DNA of 64,000 nt from Culex pipiens pallens (lineage: Eukaryota; Arthropoda; Insecta; Diptera; Culicidae): NCBI RefSeq assembly GCF_016801865.2, contig NC_068938.1, forward strand, positions 13,922,746 to 13,986,745. Direction: 5' to 3'. Positions 9,685 through 21,822 of the stretch are shown in pieces. The notes under the pieces were generated by a model, which was not told the DNA's origin, searched no databases, and saw only the letters and a program-made list of their open reading frames with translations. A program made the translations under genes and the position numbers. The stretch's first letter is position 1. The number at the start of each line of letters is the position of its first letter.

Positions 9685-12600
9685 TCAGTGCGATCGCTTC
9701 GATTTGGTGCTCTGAAAATGAAAATTTCATTACATTTTGATGATCTTTAAGATTTTGATCGTCAACCTACCGATCGTTCCGTTCCGTACGCGGCGGGTCG
9801 CATCTCTTCCGTAAAGTGCAGCGGAACGTCCTTGCTGGCGGACCCGTAGTTGCCGAACGACTCCTGCGGCAGGAATCGGTGAATGACCGGCGAGATCAGT
9901 TCCGGGTCGATGTCCTTGAGGTTCCTGGGCTCCGTCAGGAACGACACGATCGTGCCCACAATCATCACCGTAACGACCCCGATCGGAGTGATCCAGTGGT
10001 AGGATAGTCGGTACAGCGGGAAAATCCCGGTCCCGTCCGGATAGATCGGGTTCACGATCGTGCTGTTGGAGACCAAATCGGCCGCGCAACCGTCAACCGA
10101 AATGGGAAGTTTGTGGGGCATGATCTGCCCGTTGGCACTGGCGAACTGAGCGCCCAGCGAGACCCAGCCGGACATTAGCGCGCCAGACACTCCTCCGAAG
10201 AGGGCTCCCTTGGAGTTACTCCACGGAACCAGCATTCCCAGGGTGAAGATCCCGCACGTAGTACCGGCTGCGATCGCGGACAGCGAAGTGGCCACACTCA
10301 GAATTCCTCCCAACTTCTCGATGATAAACAGGCAACCCATGGCGGCCAGTCCCAACACGACCACGCTGCTTCGGACGAAGATGTTGGCCACTCGAGGGCT
10401 CGGATTGACGCGGAACATACCTTTAAGGATGTCTTCCAGCAGTACCGCTGAAGTCGAGTTCAACACCACGGACAACGAACTCAACGCGGCTCCAAACACC
10501 CCAGCGATAAACAGTCCGGGAATTCCCTGCAGATGTCCCACAATCTCCATGACGTAGTGTGGAAACAACTGATCGTCCGTCTTGACCAACCCCACGGACA
10601 TCGGATCACACCGGTAGTAATGGGCGTAGATAAGTAGACCTGCGTAGCAACAGACCGATACGAAGACCCCCATTCCGACGGTGAACATCGCAATCGATCT
10701 GTAATCAATGTTCTTTGTCACTTGAAAACTTATCCAAATCCTTCAACTCATACTCACAGCTTCGCCTTCTTCAAGTTTGGCAGCGACATGTACCGCTGAA
10801 CCATGGTCTGGTTCACGGAGTTGAACGATGTCCAGTAGAAGAACCCTCCGATTAACACACTCCACATGGTCTGGCGTTCGTACATAGATGGGTCCAAACT
10901 AAAATAGAAAACTAATTGATTAAAGCAAGGGTTCACCCATAATCACTTAATACTTAATAGAACTTAAGCCTTAATAAGGAAAAGAAAGCAAGCATTGATG
11001 AAAAAATAAAGCAAAAAGAAGCGTATTAATAAACCAATTCCCATAAGAAAAAAGCAGACCAAATCAACACTCACTTGAAGAACTCCAGCCGACCGCCGAC
11101 CTCCGACCGATCCCAGATGATCTCCGGACCGCCGATCGCGATCGTGCCCAGAATCACCACGATCACGACCGAGATGAACATGACCACGACCTGCCAAGCG
11201 TCGGTGAAGACGACCGCCTTGATGCCACCCTGTGTAGGAGAGGATATCAAAATTTTAGATTTCGCCAGTGATTCACAAATTTGTTTTGCTCGTGGCCCAC
11301 ATTCTGACACAAGGAACTATAGTTCACACTTGTGGGAAAGACTGATTCAAATAGGCTAACCTCATTTATTTCTCATTAAATTAATGAGTAAATGATTAAA
11401 CATGTTACGCATAAACAAACACTACATGTTTGTGTATAGTGTAAAGCTTATTAGGAATTTTACTGAAGGTTACTCTTATTAGAAAACCTTAAAATAAAGC
11501 GGTATAGAAACCAATGAACGTGAAAAGTTAAAATGAGTTCGATTTAGAGATCGTTAAAAATGAAATTCCATGTAATTGGACTTTTAGTTATTCTGATTGT
11601 TGTTGCGTTTATCAATGCAAGTAGCAGTGAAAATAGCACGTGTAAAGCACAACAACCTTATTCAGTTATTTTATAAACTAATTGCTTCTTTTAAAAGATT
11701 TGGAACCACTTGCAGAAGAATTAACAGCCACGGAACCGAAAGAAGTTCACGCTTTGGATGGATTAACCGGCGTTCTCCAAATCCTCGCAGGAAACCGATC
11801 AAAAAGAACGTACAAACTGCTTCCCATCCCCTGATCAAAACCAACCATACCCATACCTAAAATATCCATTCCTACATGAGGCATAAACACCAAAGTCATA
11901 AAAGAAAAAATACATGTTGATTTAGAATGTAAAAAAATGAAATTCTGTTATTAATTTCAAAAAATCTCTCAAAAAAAAACCAAACAAAAAAAGTATTGCA
12001 GTATTTTATCAAATTCCTCTGAAACTATGGAAAAATTTTGACCAATTTTGACAAAATAATTAATTTTGCGCTAAACTGATGTCTCAAAGCGAATGCCTTC
12101 ATTGAAAACCGGAAATTTCAAACTTGATTTTAAACATTTTTGATATACCCCCTATTTCGGTATTATTTTGGTATTGAAAGGATTATTATTTTGGTATTGA
12201 AAGGTTTAATCAAATTCCTCTAAAACTACGGAATTTTTTTTATAAATTTTGACGAGATAATTAATTTTTATTTGACTTGAAACCCAAAAATGTTAAAGCT
12301 GATTTTCATATTTTTTTAATATACCTTCAAAGATTTTTTTAAAAACGTAGAAATAACATTGTTTGGCATTGTTGTGCCCTTCCACATACAAAACTTTGGT
12401 ATGATTTCATGGTATTTTTCCATCTATTACTGGGCAACCAAGGGCACATTTTGGTCGCTGTTATTTGCCCAAGTAATACCAAAATGTGGTATTCCCGTGC
12501 TATTTACCCCTGCTCGGGATAGTATAGTAGTAGTTTGTCCATATAATTTTCCATACAAATAAAAAATAAAAAAATCTGTCTTCGGCAAAGTTGTAAGTTT

Positions 12601-15600
12601 GGATAAGGACTACTCTGAAAAAAATGATACACGGTAAAAAAATGTGATTTTTTATTCAATTTTTGTCACGAAAACTTGAAAAAGCAATTTTTATCTTTTT
12701 TATTATTTGATATGTTTCAAATCAAATATTAAATTTTTGGCCCTTTTGAAATGATAGTCTTGGTTTCAAATATTTGAAAATATTTTTTTCTAAAAGATCG
12801 GAAAATTTTACGAATGTATCACATTTTAACATTGAAAATCGGACCATTAGTTGCTGAGATATCGACATTAGAAAATGGTGGGTTGTTTGGGTGAGACTTA
12901 GAAAACATCAATTTTCCTGTTTTTAAACCTTTGCATGGCAATATTTCAGCACCAAAGGGTCAAATCAACAAAGTTCAAAAAAGCAAAATATAGAGAATTT
13001 TCTCAGATCTTCAAAAATATTTTTTTCAAAAGTGGGCAAACGTGTGCACTAATTTAAAAAATGAAAAACTGCGACCGTTTTCAAAAAAGTCACCTAAAAA
13101 TGACTTGAAAACGGTGCACTTTATCAAAATTTCACTAAAGTACTTTTTGATTGGAAATTTGATTTGACATCGAAAAATGAAGTTGAAAAATTTTTGCGAC
13201 CAATATTTCAATTTTTTGAAAAAAATAGTGTTGTTTCGAAAATTTATAACTCGGTCAAAGATTTTTTGCACAACCTGAAATTTTTTGAATAGTTGGCATT
13301 TGATGTCCTCTAAAACCTATCAAAAAATGAAAAATAATAGTATTTTTTGCAAATCAAGTTTTAGTGACAAAAAGTTACATAAAAAATCACAATTTTTTTA
13401 CCGTGTATCATATTACAGTGTAGTCCTTATCCATACCTACAACTTTTCCGAAGACACCAAATCGATCAAAAAATTCTTTCAAAAGATACAGATTTTTTAA
13501 TTTTCATGCATCATTTTTGTATGGAGAGCTGCCAAATTTGTATGGAAATTATATGGACAAATGATGCAAAATGGGCATACCGAAGGCACCAAAAAGTTTC
13601 AGCCAGATTAAAAAATACAAAAAAAAAATCGAATGACCGAAATCTGAGAATTAGAAAACAATATCAAAATCAGTTATTTACTATTGCAAAATACATATCT
13701 CACCAATACCGCACTTTTTTCTCTCCGACCATCCCAATAACACATTTTGATCTTCTTACAATCTCAAAAACTGACCTTTTAAAGTAATTTCCCTCTGCTC
13801 GGGTTAACCTACAAACTTCAATGGCTTAGGGAGAGCGATTTCCGTGGTCAGATTGAGCTCAAATTTGTGTTTTTGTAATTTGTTGTATAACTTAACGAAG
13901 TTTTTTTTCAGAAAACATTATGAAAAGTAAAATTCATTTTGCAGACTGGAAAATAACACTTCAATAAGTTATTACTTAAAATATGCAGTACGTTTTGAAA
14001 GTTTATTTTAGGTATTAGAGCACTTGTATCAACCCATCAACGAAAATAAAACATTTTGCTATAGATTAGCTTTTTATTCTGAATTCCTCTTATCAAAACA
14101 CACACTTTTGCCAGAAACACCAAATCAATAACCAATTATTATTAATTTCCATAGTATTGAGACTGTGGATGTTGCGGGTACGGGTACGGTCCTGGTGCTG
14201 GTGCTGGTGCGGGGAATGGGAATGGAATCGGGAATGGTCGCCACCTGTCTCCCTTACCTCCCTTTCCACCCTTATTTTTTCCTGGGTTTGGTGAACGCTT
14301 ATAACGGTCGGACGATCCATCAGAATCGTTAAATTCCCTTATTTGATCTGCTGCCGACAAGTCGTCTTCAAGGGGTGAATTAAATAATATTTTAGCTTTT
14401 CAATACGATATTGGAAAACATCTACAACTTACCATTCTCGCTAAAACTAGCGTTGGCAAATGCCACAATAGAAAGAAGAACCAGAAGACCTACGATAAGG
14501 AGCTTCATTTTTGCGATATATGCTTAAACTTGTGGATCTGTTGCTCAAGAGCTTCCGGAATGAACTGATTTAACCGTTCCAATTCTTCGGGTTTTATACT
14601 GCTCGGCATGATGAAGGCATGGCCTTTTTAATCACAACATGATTACTCACATTGTTCATGAGAGAAAAAAAACATTAGGAAGTTTAAGGAAAATCTTGCC
14701 TTACGCATAAAATTGCAGTTCTTTCGAACGCGCTTACGTCACGTGAGTGTTAATTTAGCAGTAATTGAATATAAATATAAAAGATTATTTTATTTTTTAC
14801 GTTTTTTGCAAAAAGAAAAAGTTTTCTTAAGTGTCAACTTTTTGCTCAAATCTTCAAGATATTTATTGGTTCAATATTTCACTAAAATCATGAAACCCTT
14901 AAGGTAAAAAAACTGATTATCATTTTCCATACATCATACATTATTCCAATATTTGGTTAAGCATGAATCCGTACATCTCAAAAAGGGCAGAAATTTACAT
15001 AAAAAATTTAACTGAATGCGCATAATTTTAGATTAAAAACCCTTATTATCTCAAGTAATAATATGTTTTACTAATATGCGTTGTAAATGATTAATAACTT
15101 CGCTCTGCAGAATGTTGACCTTATTTCACTCAGAGTTTGTTAAGTAATTCTGGTAATTCCTATGACATACTTCTAATAAACAAATCAAGAATGTAACCTT
15201 GAGTGTAACATATATAAGCTATATATAAAAGCACGAAATTCTAATTCTCGGCAATCAGTTCACTTGGGTTGCTCTTGAAGGAGAGTTTCACAAGTCAGAT
15301 TTGAGTTGCACTCATTCCTTCGTGTGAGAACGAAAGAAGGAAGACTGTCAAAATCAGGTTGTCGTTGTGAAGGCGAACGAAGCGCTCTGTCACCAAAATC
15401 GACCAATCAAAATGTTGGCTGCTCTGACTCAGGATAACAATTTACACTGTTGAAAATATAAGTTTTTATTGTGTAAGACGTAAACGAAACGACTGGACTG
15501 GTGTAAAAGGCATTTTAAATACTTTTTTCATTTAATTTTTGAAACCATGATTTGTAATTTAATTTTTTTTATAATATTTTTGGCGTACCGCAGGGATGCC

Positions 15601-17103
15601 ACCTGGTTTTTAAAATGTCTGTAAAAAAGGCTGTGTATGTCCGTGCATTTGTCTAAAATTAAAATATATTAATTTGTAGTCATGAAAATCCATCAGAAAT
15701 TGCGTTTTTAATCATTTAAATATTGGTTTAATGTTTTTTAAAAGTCTGTGCACCTCAAAAATGTCTCACACAAGCTTAAATGTCTGTAAAACACAAACAA
15801 ATCTGTGCATCTGGCATCCTTAGGGTACCACCAACTGGGGTGAATCGGGACTACAGTCCGGAAAGGAACAACAGTAAAAGCTTTAAATTAGGAAATCCAT
15901 GCAATTATTTTGTTGATCTGTATCAGTTCTAACCTATATCAATCAAAAATACCAAAATATGGTGCAAGAACCTTGCTGAAACAGTTGTCCCATTTCGCTA
16001 AATGGGTTCCGGTTCGCCTCCGATGGTTAAAATCTGAATGAAAATTAATATTTTTTAAAGTTATGACTATTTTTTAGTTTTGAACACCATTTGGTCTTTC
16101 AAATGAATTGAAAACTTTGTCTTTGTAGATCTGCCAATCCCGTCATACGAAATCTTCCCGATAATGAGGTTAGGAATATAAATGATAATATATTGAACTT
16201 ACCAGCAGCGTATAAAAGATGCACACCACGCAAACGATCGCCCCAATGATGTACAGGTTGAACCCGGTCACTAAAAATAAACGCAATTGGATCAGAAGTT
16301 CAAATTCCATTCAACTCATTAGTAATACAAATAACAACAAAACAGTCATCGATCAATTCTAGAGTAGCCTACACCTCGATATGAAGCTACGAGTGGTGGT
16401 GAGAAGGTGAGGCAATTTGCGATTCTAATGTTCGATAGACACTAGACTCGATCAGCCGTACCTTGATTGAACGCCAACGCCGGCACGTAGATGATCATCG
16501 GTAGAAAGAACAGCTGCAACACAAATCAAGTCAATTCGATGCGTAGGGGTTGCAAACAGTTCGCACACTCACCTCGTCCAGCACAAACATGACGGAAGCT
16601 ATCGATCGCACCGACGAGTTGAACCGCAACTCCAGGTACTCGTACGACGAGTTCAGCTTGAGCGAGCAAAACACCGGCAGGTAGATCGAACAGACGGCCA
16701 CGCCCATCAGCACGATCGGCACGATAATCAGCCAGTACTGGGTGCCAAAGTTGTAGATCTCGGACGGAGTCCCCAGGATCGTCACCCCGGAGATGTACCC
16801 AGCGACCAGACTCATCGCCACCGGGAAGGCCTTCAACTTGCGCGATCCCAGCAGATACTCGTCCATCGAGGTCGATCCGTACGAGGTGACCCTCCGCTTG
16901 GACCGGCTAACGCCGGGAGGAGTTCCTACGGGTGGACCGCACTCATCGTCGCTGCTTTCCGGCGTCTGGGGAGTGGTTCGCTTGAAGAAGCCAAAGTAGA
17001 TGCCGCAGGCCGCCGACAGGATCAACATGGACGCAAACACGCCATAGTCCACCGCGCTGAACTTGTACAACTCGCGCAAACTGTCCGCCAGCGTCGTCGT
17101 CAT
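9685..17103 (-). CDS. SLC5-family sodium-coupled solute transporter (SMCT/SMVT-like), 7 coding exons, 633 aa
   Basis: Coding exons on the minus strand: 16573-17103, 16462-16513, 16203-16270, 11075-11229, 10758-10898, 9771-10698, 9685-9711. All junctions are GT-AG and phases agree; the 1902 coding bases give 633 aa, the usual SLC5A5-8/12 length. The ATG lies exactly at a splice acceptor (CTTCCAG|ATG), so a 5' UTR exon lies upstream. Family marks include EYLLGSRKLKAFPVAMSLVA and ISGVTILGTPSEIYNFGTQY in the first helices, GGIKAVVFTDAWQVVVMF, FNSVNQTMVQRYMSLPNLKK, and AGVFGAALSSLSVVLNSTSA with the Ser-rich Na+ site. About 13 membrane helices are expected at the plasma membrane, importing small anions or vitamins with Na+; the substrate cannot be told. 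A charged loop after helix 1 (SSDDECGPP) is longer than usual. AATAAA on this strand is at 9266-9271. The 4973-bp intron holds two peptide genes. Confidence 0.9.
11560..11860 (+). pseudogene. Peptide-family member with a frame break, nested antisense in the transporter intron
   Basis: MKFHVIGLLVILIVVAFINA is a signal peptide like those of the cluster. The normal 76-nt donor is lost; GTGTAAAG at 11640-11647 offers two GT donors two bases apart. The acceptor is TTTTAAAAG at 11697. Using the downstream donor (11642, phase 1 as in the family) gives the acidic pro-segment LEPLAEELTATEPKEVHALD, but the frame then misses the mature part and stops early. Using the upstream donor (11640) gives the frame that contains INRRSPNPRRKP and a basic tail, but destroys the pro-segment. 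I therefore infer a one-base indel near 11755-11765, or alternative use of the tandem donors. No AATAAA follows closely. Probably a decaying copy; a functional short basic peptide is not excluded. Confidence 0.6.
12527..13565. repeat. Long foldback element in the transporter intron
   Basis: The left arm starts around GTAGTTTGTCCATATAATTT and the right arm ends with its inverse (AAATTATATGGACAAATGAT). GATACACGGTAAAAAAATGT near 12628 pairs with TTTTTTTACCGTGTATCATA near 13393. The centre is AT-rich with no coding capacity. Same family as 8010-8420. Confidence 0.7.
14142..14508 (-). CDS. Secreted Gly/Lys then Pro-rich peptide precursor with RYKR-Ser-Pro site (99 aa)
   Basis: Exon 1 is 14433-14508 (76 nt, GTAAGT donor, phase 1) and exon 2 is 14142-14365. 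MKLLIVGLLVLLSIVAFANA is the signal peptide. The acidic pro-segment (DDLSAADQIREFNDSDG) ends at SDRYKRSP. The mature chain begins SPNPGKNKGGKGGKGDRW and continues as an alternating Pro/Phe, Pro/Ala, Pro/Tyr stretch ending QSQYYGN. It is clearly paralogous to 6670-7157. It lies inside the large transporter intron on the same strand, yet has its own TATA/Inr promoter and AATAAA (reverse complement of 14073-14078), so it should be an independent transcription unit. A defence-peptide role is inferred. Confidence 0.8.
14563..14598 (-). promoter_or_regulatory. TATA and initiator of the nested peptide gene
   Basis: TATAAAA (reverse complement of 14592-14598) lies about 30 bp before TCAGTT (reverse complement of 14563-14568), which is followed by about 55 bp of 5' UTR and the ATG at 14508. 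The spacing is canonical. Confidence 0.65.
15221..15285 (+). promoter_or_regulatory. Orphan peptide-family promoter, coding part lost
   Basis: ATATATAAAA at 15221-15230 is followed about 30 bp later by AATCAGTTCACTT and then GCTCTTGAAGG. The downstream words match the 5' UTR of the 14142-14508 gene (AATCAGTTCATTC then GCTCTTGAGC). No ATG or signal-peptide exon follows; unrelated sequence begins at about 15285. I infer a truncated seventh copy. Confidence 0.45.
15591..15822. mobile_element. Small hAT-like MITE in the transporter intron
   Basis: The left end CAGGGATGCCAC and the right end, which reads TAAGGATGCCAG in reverse complement, form imperfect terminal inverted repeats. GCGTACCG before and GGGTACCA after match at 6 of 8 bases, which fits an aged 8-bp target duplication. 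The interior has repeated GTCTGT-type words and no ORF. Confidence 0.5.
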
Positions 17104-17929
17104 CTGGAAGTAAGAGAAGTTGGAGGAAGTCAATAAGCTTTTCCAATCTTATTGATTGGTAAATTAATTGAACCTTGAAAATTGAGCTTTACTTTAACAA
17201 CTTTGTAAGGTCTACAATCGAGGCTTGATTTGAACGCGGAAGATCTCCAAGAACATCTCATATTGTCAACCACACTTGCTTCAATTATCCTCATGCGTTT
17301 CGCAATAAAACAATAAGGTTATCAACTCATAATATTACAGAGTAATCACTCTACGTAAAGGTGTCGGAAGATCTTTATCTTATCACAGACTACACAGCTG
17401 TCACCACTTTCAACGCCAGACAACTTCATCAGAATGACCATTCATTTTTCACCTTAATTCGGCGGACTACGAAAATCCGGTTGGCCTTATCGAATAAATT
17501 TAAAAAAAAACACACAATTTATCGACGTAACAAAATCGTCACTGCTGTGGTGAAAGTCCACAATCATGCAACCAACAATTAGATTAATTTGTGTTTACTT
17601 CTATCTCAATCACTGGGCGATTGACTTTGGTTCAGAGAAAGATCACGAAAGGAATTTTACACCAGAGTGGATCGATGCCAAATGGGTTCAGTTGAGTGTT
17701 ATAAAGTACTAGCAATAGGCGAAACAATTGGTACAATTGCCAGTAAAGCATTGTACTTTCATTTCAGGACAATAAATCAATTTGATAACGATACTTGCTG
17801 GAAATCGAAAAAAAAATTTGCTCGAATGCGTTGGACGGTGGAGAAGCATGGTGTTCCAGGCCATTAAAGTATTTGGTTCCACTTGAGCCCTCCAGACCTA
17901 TACTCCTGGAAGTCCTTGAATGTTATACT
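17104..17929. other. 5' intron/upstream DNA of the transporter gene
   Basis: The acceptor polypyrimidine tract (TTCCTCCAACTTCTCTTAC) directly precedes the ATG on the minus strand, so at least the first part is intron. No coding exon is seen. Confidence 0.55.
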
Positions 17930-18480
17930 TAGGGTGACAAGAAAAATTGAAAATTTCGGAAAATCGCAAGAGATACCCCCTGGATCGATTCTTTAGGCAA
18001 AAACAAGTAACTGTGCCAATTTTGAGCCAAATCGGTTAAGGCTAAGGGGTCGCCTTTCATCGTTGAAGTTAATATGATCCTGATGAGTTATTAGCAATGC
18101 GATGAAAATAAATCGGCTTATATACTTGGAAGTATATAAGAAGTATATAAGAAAATATTTTTTTCTAGAAAAATCACCAAAAATCAGGATCAACTCGGAT
18201 CGTTTTGATCCCTTCGACAAAGTTGTAGGGAATTAAATTTCCTACAAGAATCTCACACTTGGCCAATTTTGGGCGAGACCTGCGCCACCTAGCAGAAAAC
18301 TACTGAAACGATGTTTTTCCCCATACATTTTCCCCATATAAACTTCAACGATGAAAAGCGACCCCTTAGCCTTAACCGATTTAGCTCAATACTACTTATT
18401 TACTTATTTTTGCATTAGGAATCGAGTCAGAGGGTATCTCTGATGTCGATTTTTTTTTATTTTCTCCCTAATGTTATAGG
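17930..18480. repeat. Foldback element
   Basis: AACCGATTTGGCTCAAAATT-type words near 18020-18060 (as inverse) pair with GCGACCCCTTAGCCTTAACC near 18358-18377. The outer ends share an AGGGTGACAAGAAAAATTG / TTTTATTTTCTCCCTAATG-like inverted pairing. No ORF. Confidence 0.6.
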
Positions 18481-20370
18481 CATCCTTGAAGCTCATGCAA
18501 ATCACCCATTGCAATTGCATTGGTTACAATTAGGTACGTATTGATTTCAAAATTTTCAAAACAATATTTCTTTTTTTGAAATGATCATAAAATTTTACAA
18601 ATGTTTTATTTTTTTACATTGAAAATTGCACCGTAAGCTGCTGAGATATTGGCATTACAAAAGCGAAGCTGTTTGGATTAGACTGAAGAAAAAACAAAAA
18701 AATCTTGTTTCTTTTTATTTTATTTGCTGTATGCAGAGGTCCAATCTTCAACGTCTCATGTCAATTTTATTGAAAATTCTCTCAATTATACGAAAATTAT
18801 TTTTTTTCAGGAATAGACACTATTTAAAAAAATCAAAACCTGGAATTTTGCAGTGTAAATTAAATTTTTACTGGCTATATCTTGAAAATGGTGAACTTTA
18901 TCAAAGAAATCTTTGAAGTAGTTTTCGACAATTTTTTTTCAAGTAAAATTTATATTTTTCCAAAAACTTTTTTTTTAATTCATGACTTTGCGGCCACAAT
19001 TTTGTCCATTTGATTTTTGGCCCCTAAGGCTGGTACAAATATTTTTAAAAGTTTTTGTCACCAATGTCCAAAACCAATGTCACAAATAAGTTTGAGCCAA
19101 ATAAAAGATAGAGAAAAAAAATAAAATTGCACGAATTTGGCTGATTTTGTAGACAATTGCTCGGTAGGACATTACAGAAAAAAAGTGCATGAAAAAAATA
19201 TCCCTTTTTTCCATTTCTACCACTAACAATCCAATTTCAAAAATAAGATATTTTTTAATTTTTTATTTATTCTTATTTTTTTAAGGGAACAAAAAAAGGC
19301 ATATTTTTTCGAGTTAAGAAAGAGAGAAAAGAAATACTTAATACTCTTTAATTTTAAATATTTTAAAGTTGCAAAAAACTGAACATTTTCCACAAAATTA
19401 AATCACAAGTCTGTAACGGAGCCATTAACCACAAGAATCCTTAGAGGGTTCGGCAAATTGCAAATTTGATTTTACATCTAAAAATATTGCTGTTGTTTGA
19501 CAACATTCCAGATTTTTTGCAAAAATTTGATCAAGATGGAGGCAAATAAAAAAAATACAATTCTGGGCATGATTTAAACATTCGAATGAAAAAAAGGGTT
19601 TCAATAAAATGCATTTTATACAGTTCTGAAGTTTATGTATTTTGGGTCCGATTCGAGGGACATAAACTTCAAAAAATACTATTTCCTCCAAAATATCAAC
19701 AGGTTTTGCACCATCCTAACCTCTAGCGCAATAGATGTCAAAAAAAACTAGAAAATAATTATTAATGTGTATTTTGGGAATTCTAGTTTTACTATGAAGA
19801 GTCAAATGCCCATATGCCTTTTCTTTTTCTTAGGCTGGTACATATATTGGCCCGAAAAATCAGGGTTCAAACAAAATATTTTTCAAAAAACTTCAGCTGA
19901 AATCAATTTAAAATACATTTCTCTGCGTTTAAAATAATTTTTAGCATGTTTGAGTTTATTCAAAACTCCTTTGCATCGGCCTTATTCGAAAAAAATAATT
20001 TGTGGAGCTCCCTCAATTTTTCTAGTATCACCCTATTTATAAAAAAATATAACAAAAATAAAAATAATAATAAAAATACGTGTATATTTGTTTTTGGGCC
20101 AAGAAACGTACTGAATAATGTGGAACTTAAAACATTTTTGAATACACAATTTTTCATAAATGTATGCTTCATACAATGAGTTATCGTCTAAGCCTGTTAA
20201 AAAATAAAAAATATCAAGAAAAATATTAAAGAAAGAAATCAAAACAAAAAAAAAGCCAAACAATATTTCAGGCCAAAGAAAGCACAAACTCACATCCTAC
20301 ATTTGCTTTGAAACCAATAAAACAAAACAAATAGTTTAAAAAAATATAGAACTAAGGGTTACCGTTCAAC
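18481..20370. other. AT-rich repeat-derived DNA
   Basis: 18600-18950 contains words shared with 4190-4400 and 13090-13200 (an ATCTTGAAAA ... GTG ... CTTTATCAA motif), indicating a dispersed repeat. 19640-19690 and 19830-19890 resemble ends of the AGGCCGTTGC MITE. No gene is supported. Confidence 0.5.
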
Positions 20371-21822
20371 CTTTGAACTTCTGCTCGATATGGTCAACAA
20401 CTGCCCAACAATGCAATCTAAATCAAAACAAACACGTCGTGCAGTGCACTGCACCTTATCGCAATTACGATGCATTTGTGGTGCAGATAAACAAATCAAT
20501 TGACCTACAAATTTCCTCCCCATTCATACCCCCCCCTCATTGATGCCTTTAATACAAGAAACCACTACAAAGCACATCAACAAAAACCGGCAGCACGTGC
20601 AACCACTTCTTCAATCACACTCGCAAGAAGCAGAAGAAGCGCCCCTTATCGAACGCGCACGGCTTACTGCGCTGAGAACGTGTTGCACTGGTTATGTCAA
20701 AGTCCACCGCCAAACGTCATCGTATCGACGAAAGCCGAAGGCTGCCAAACAATGTCATGTGGCAGACCCCACCGGGCCTGCTTCGATAAATAAATAAAAT
20801 AAATACGCTAAACGTCTTTATCAACACCACAGCTCAATTGTGAGCAGGTTGAGTGCAAATCTTTGAATGTGACAGCTTGATTAGCACAAACCCAAAATAG
20901 CAGGTTTCAAGTCTTCTTTTATTAGGTTGATCCCCACACACAAACTCGAAAAAAAAACCGTTTCAGCGGATAAGCCGGTTTCAATTGCGCACGGCTGTTC
21001 GATTCATCCATGAACCCTTTCACTTTGAGTTGGCGGCCGTCAAGGCCAATGTGACCCGCGCAGACACTCATCACGTCGTAACTCATTATCACGCAGCAGG
21101 CCGCGACTTCGCACAGGACAATGTAGATAATATAGTTATTCAATTATTTATACGGCGTTTAAAACACGATGAACTTTGTACGTTTCGACCTAAAAGGGCC
21201 TACTTAGCCCGACTGTGTACTGTATGCAGCTAAGCGCGTTGAACTAGTAAGCTATGCATAAATTAAATAGAGACAATCGCTCTGGTTTATAAGTAGAATC
21301 CCACTTGGGCGCACTGAACACCTTTTTGCGTGACTCTCTAATCAGAGCAGTGCGAACGCGCGAAACTACGCCACGCGTACAATTACATAAGAACTCACTA
21401 AATCACCTAAAACCCTAAACTAGAAAAGAAACAGACAACAAAACGTACAGCTATTGTCGCAGCCCGCCAGCCGGTATTATGGACAGACAAAACCCCAAAG
21501 TCCGATGAAGCACTCAGAAAGCAAGTCCGCACTGTCGAACGGTCACAACTGAACTGCATACCGAGCGGTGACGACTACGCTGGCTAAACCGGTGCGGGGA
21601 ACCTCCCGTGAACGGTGCAACATCGTAAATCATAAAATCCACCAAGTCCAATGAGTCAGCGTTATTTGGGAAGCGGTAGACCCGCGACTCAGCCCAGCTG
21701 TTGGTGCAGCGTGACTTAATGTATGGACGGGCCAACCCGGCAATCGAAGTAGTCGCGCGGCGACTTTGAGCAACAGCTGGTATCTTATCTGGGTGCGCGG
21801 AGTAGGCGACGATGACTTGTAC
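20371..21822. other. Non-repetitive, moderately GC-rich noncoding DNA
   Basis: This stretch is more complex and GC-richer than its surroundings, but its frames are short and without splice logic. It may hold regulatory DNA or UTR sequence of the transporter transcript, inside the inferred 5' intron. I could not identify a coding exon. Confidence 0.4.

Noticed and set aside
20500..20797. Overlapping plus-strand frames of 85-97 aa
   Set aside because: Two frames of similar length over the same DNA, no family resemblance and no splice partner; probably chance in a GC-richer stretch.
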